Shown in pieces: positions 5,966 through 5,973 of a DNA stretch of 5,973 nt. This stretch comes from H2-BAC3 sp045863035 (lineage in GTDB: Bacteria; Bacteroidota; Ignavibacteria; Ignavibacteriales; Ignavibacteriaceae). The translations under genes and the position numbers were made by a program. The notes below the pieces were generated by a model. The model was not told where the DNA came from and ran no database searches. It saw only the letters and a list, made by a program, of their open reading frames with translations. Positions within the stretch are counted from its first letter, which is position 1. Every line of letters begins with the position of its first letter. The stretch lies in contig BTUV01000138.1 in NCBI GenBank assembly GCA_045863035.1, positions 1-5,973 on the forward strand. The letters are read 5' to 3'.

Positions 5966-5973
5966 TTGCCTTT

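Noticed and set aside
1..5973. CRISPR array, tRNA, rRNA or insertion-sequence transposase
   Set aside because: No regularly spaced long direct repeats, tRNA-like cloverleaf, rRNA segment or transposase motif could be found on either strand.

Overview
This 6 kb window looks like chromosomal DNA from a Gram-negative bacterium of the Bacteroidota/Chlorobiota (FCB) branch, most plausibly an Ignavibacteria-type lineage. The evidence is a secreted M1 metallopeptidase ending in a type IX secretion (T9SS) type A sorting domain, a DUF4920 lipoprotein-sized exported protein, a DUF5522 CCxxGCRHCP mini-protein (families I associate mainly with this group), and weak or absent Shine-Dalgarno sites. The lineage is inferred from family distribution, not proven.

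Layout. Positions 1-549 are AT-rich and have no convincing gene. They hold a ~100 bp imperfect inverted-repeat element (152-252) with a perfect 14 bp palindrome in its loop, and a short open tail that ends just before a hairpin. Positions 550-621 carry two adjacent hairpins; the second is a textbook intrinsic terminator for leftward transcription. On the minus strand, a 65-codon DUF5522 gene (1165-1362) is followed 40 nt downstream by a 160-codon exported DUF4920 gene (642-1124). They form a probable two-gene operon that ends at that terminator.

Across a divergent intergenic gap of about 73-82 bp, depending on the start codon chosen, the plus strand carries a large membrane-bound sigma-54 activator (about 1445-3871). 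Its order is N-terminal TM, CHASE2-type extracytoplasmic sensor, three TM helices, coiled coil, AAA+ sigma-54 activation domain, Fis-like HTH and a ~80-residue C-terminal tail. Its last 26 nt overlap the start of the T9SS-exported M1 aminopeptidase (3846-5813), so the two are almost certainly co-transcribed and probably translationally coupled. The last 160 bp hold no recognised gene, only an ACTTTG-rich stretch and a 40-codon open remnant on the minus strand.

Functional reading. The plus-strand pair joins an envelope sensor that can drive sigma-54 promoters with a surface or secreted peptidase, possibly a peptide-scavenging or envelope-response unit. The direct link is inference: no -24/-12 promoter was found in the window. 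The most unusual item is the one-component architecture, in which CHASE2 sensing is fused directly to a sigma-54 AAA+ output on a membrane-anchored protein.
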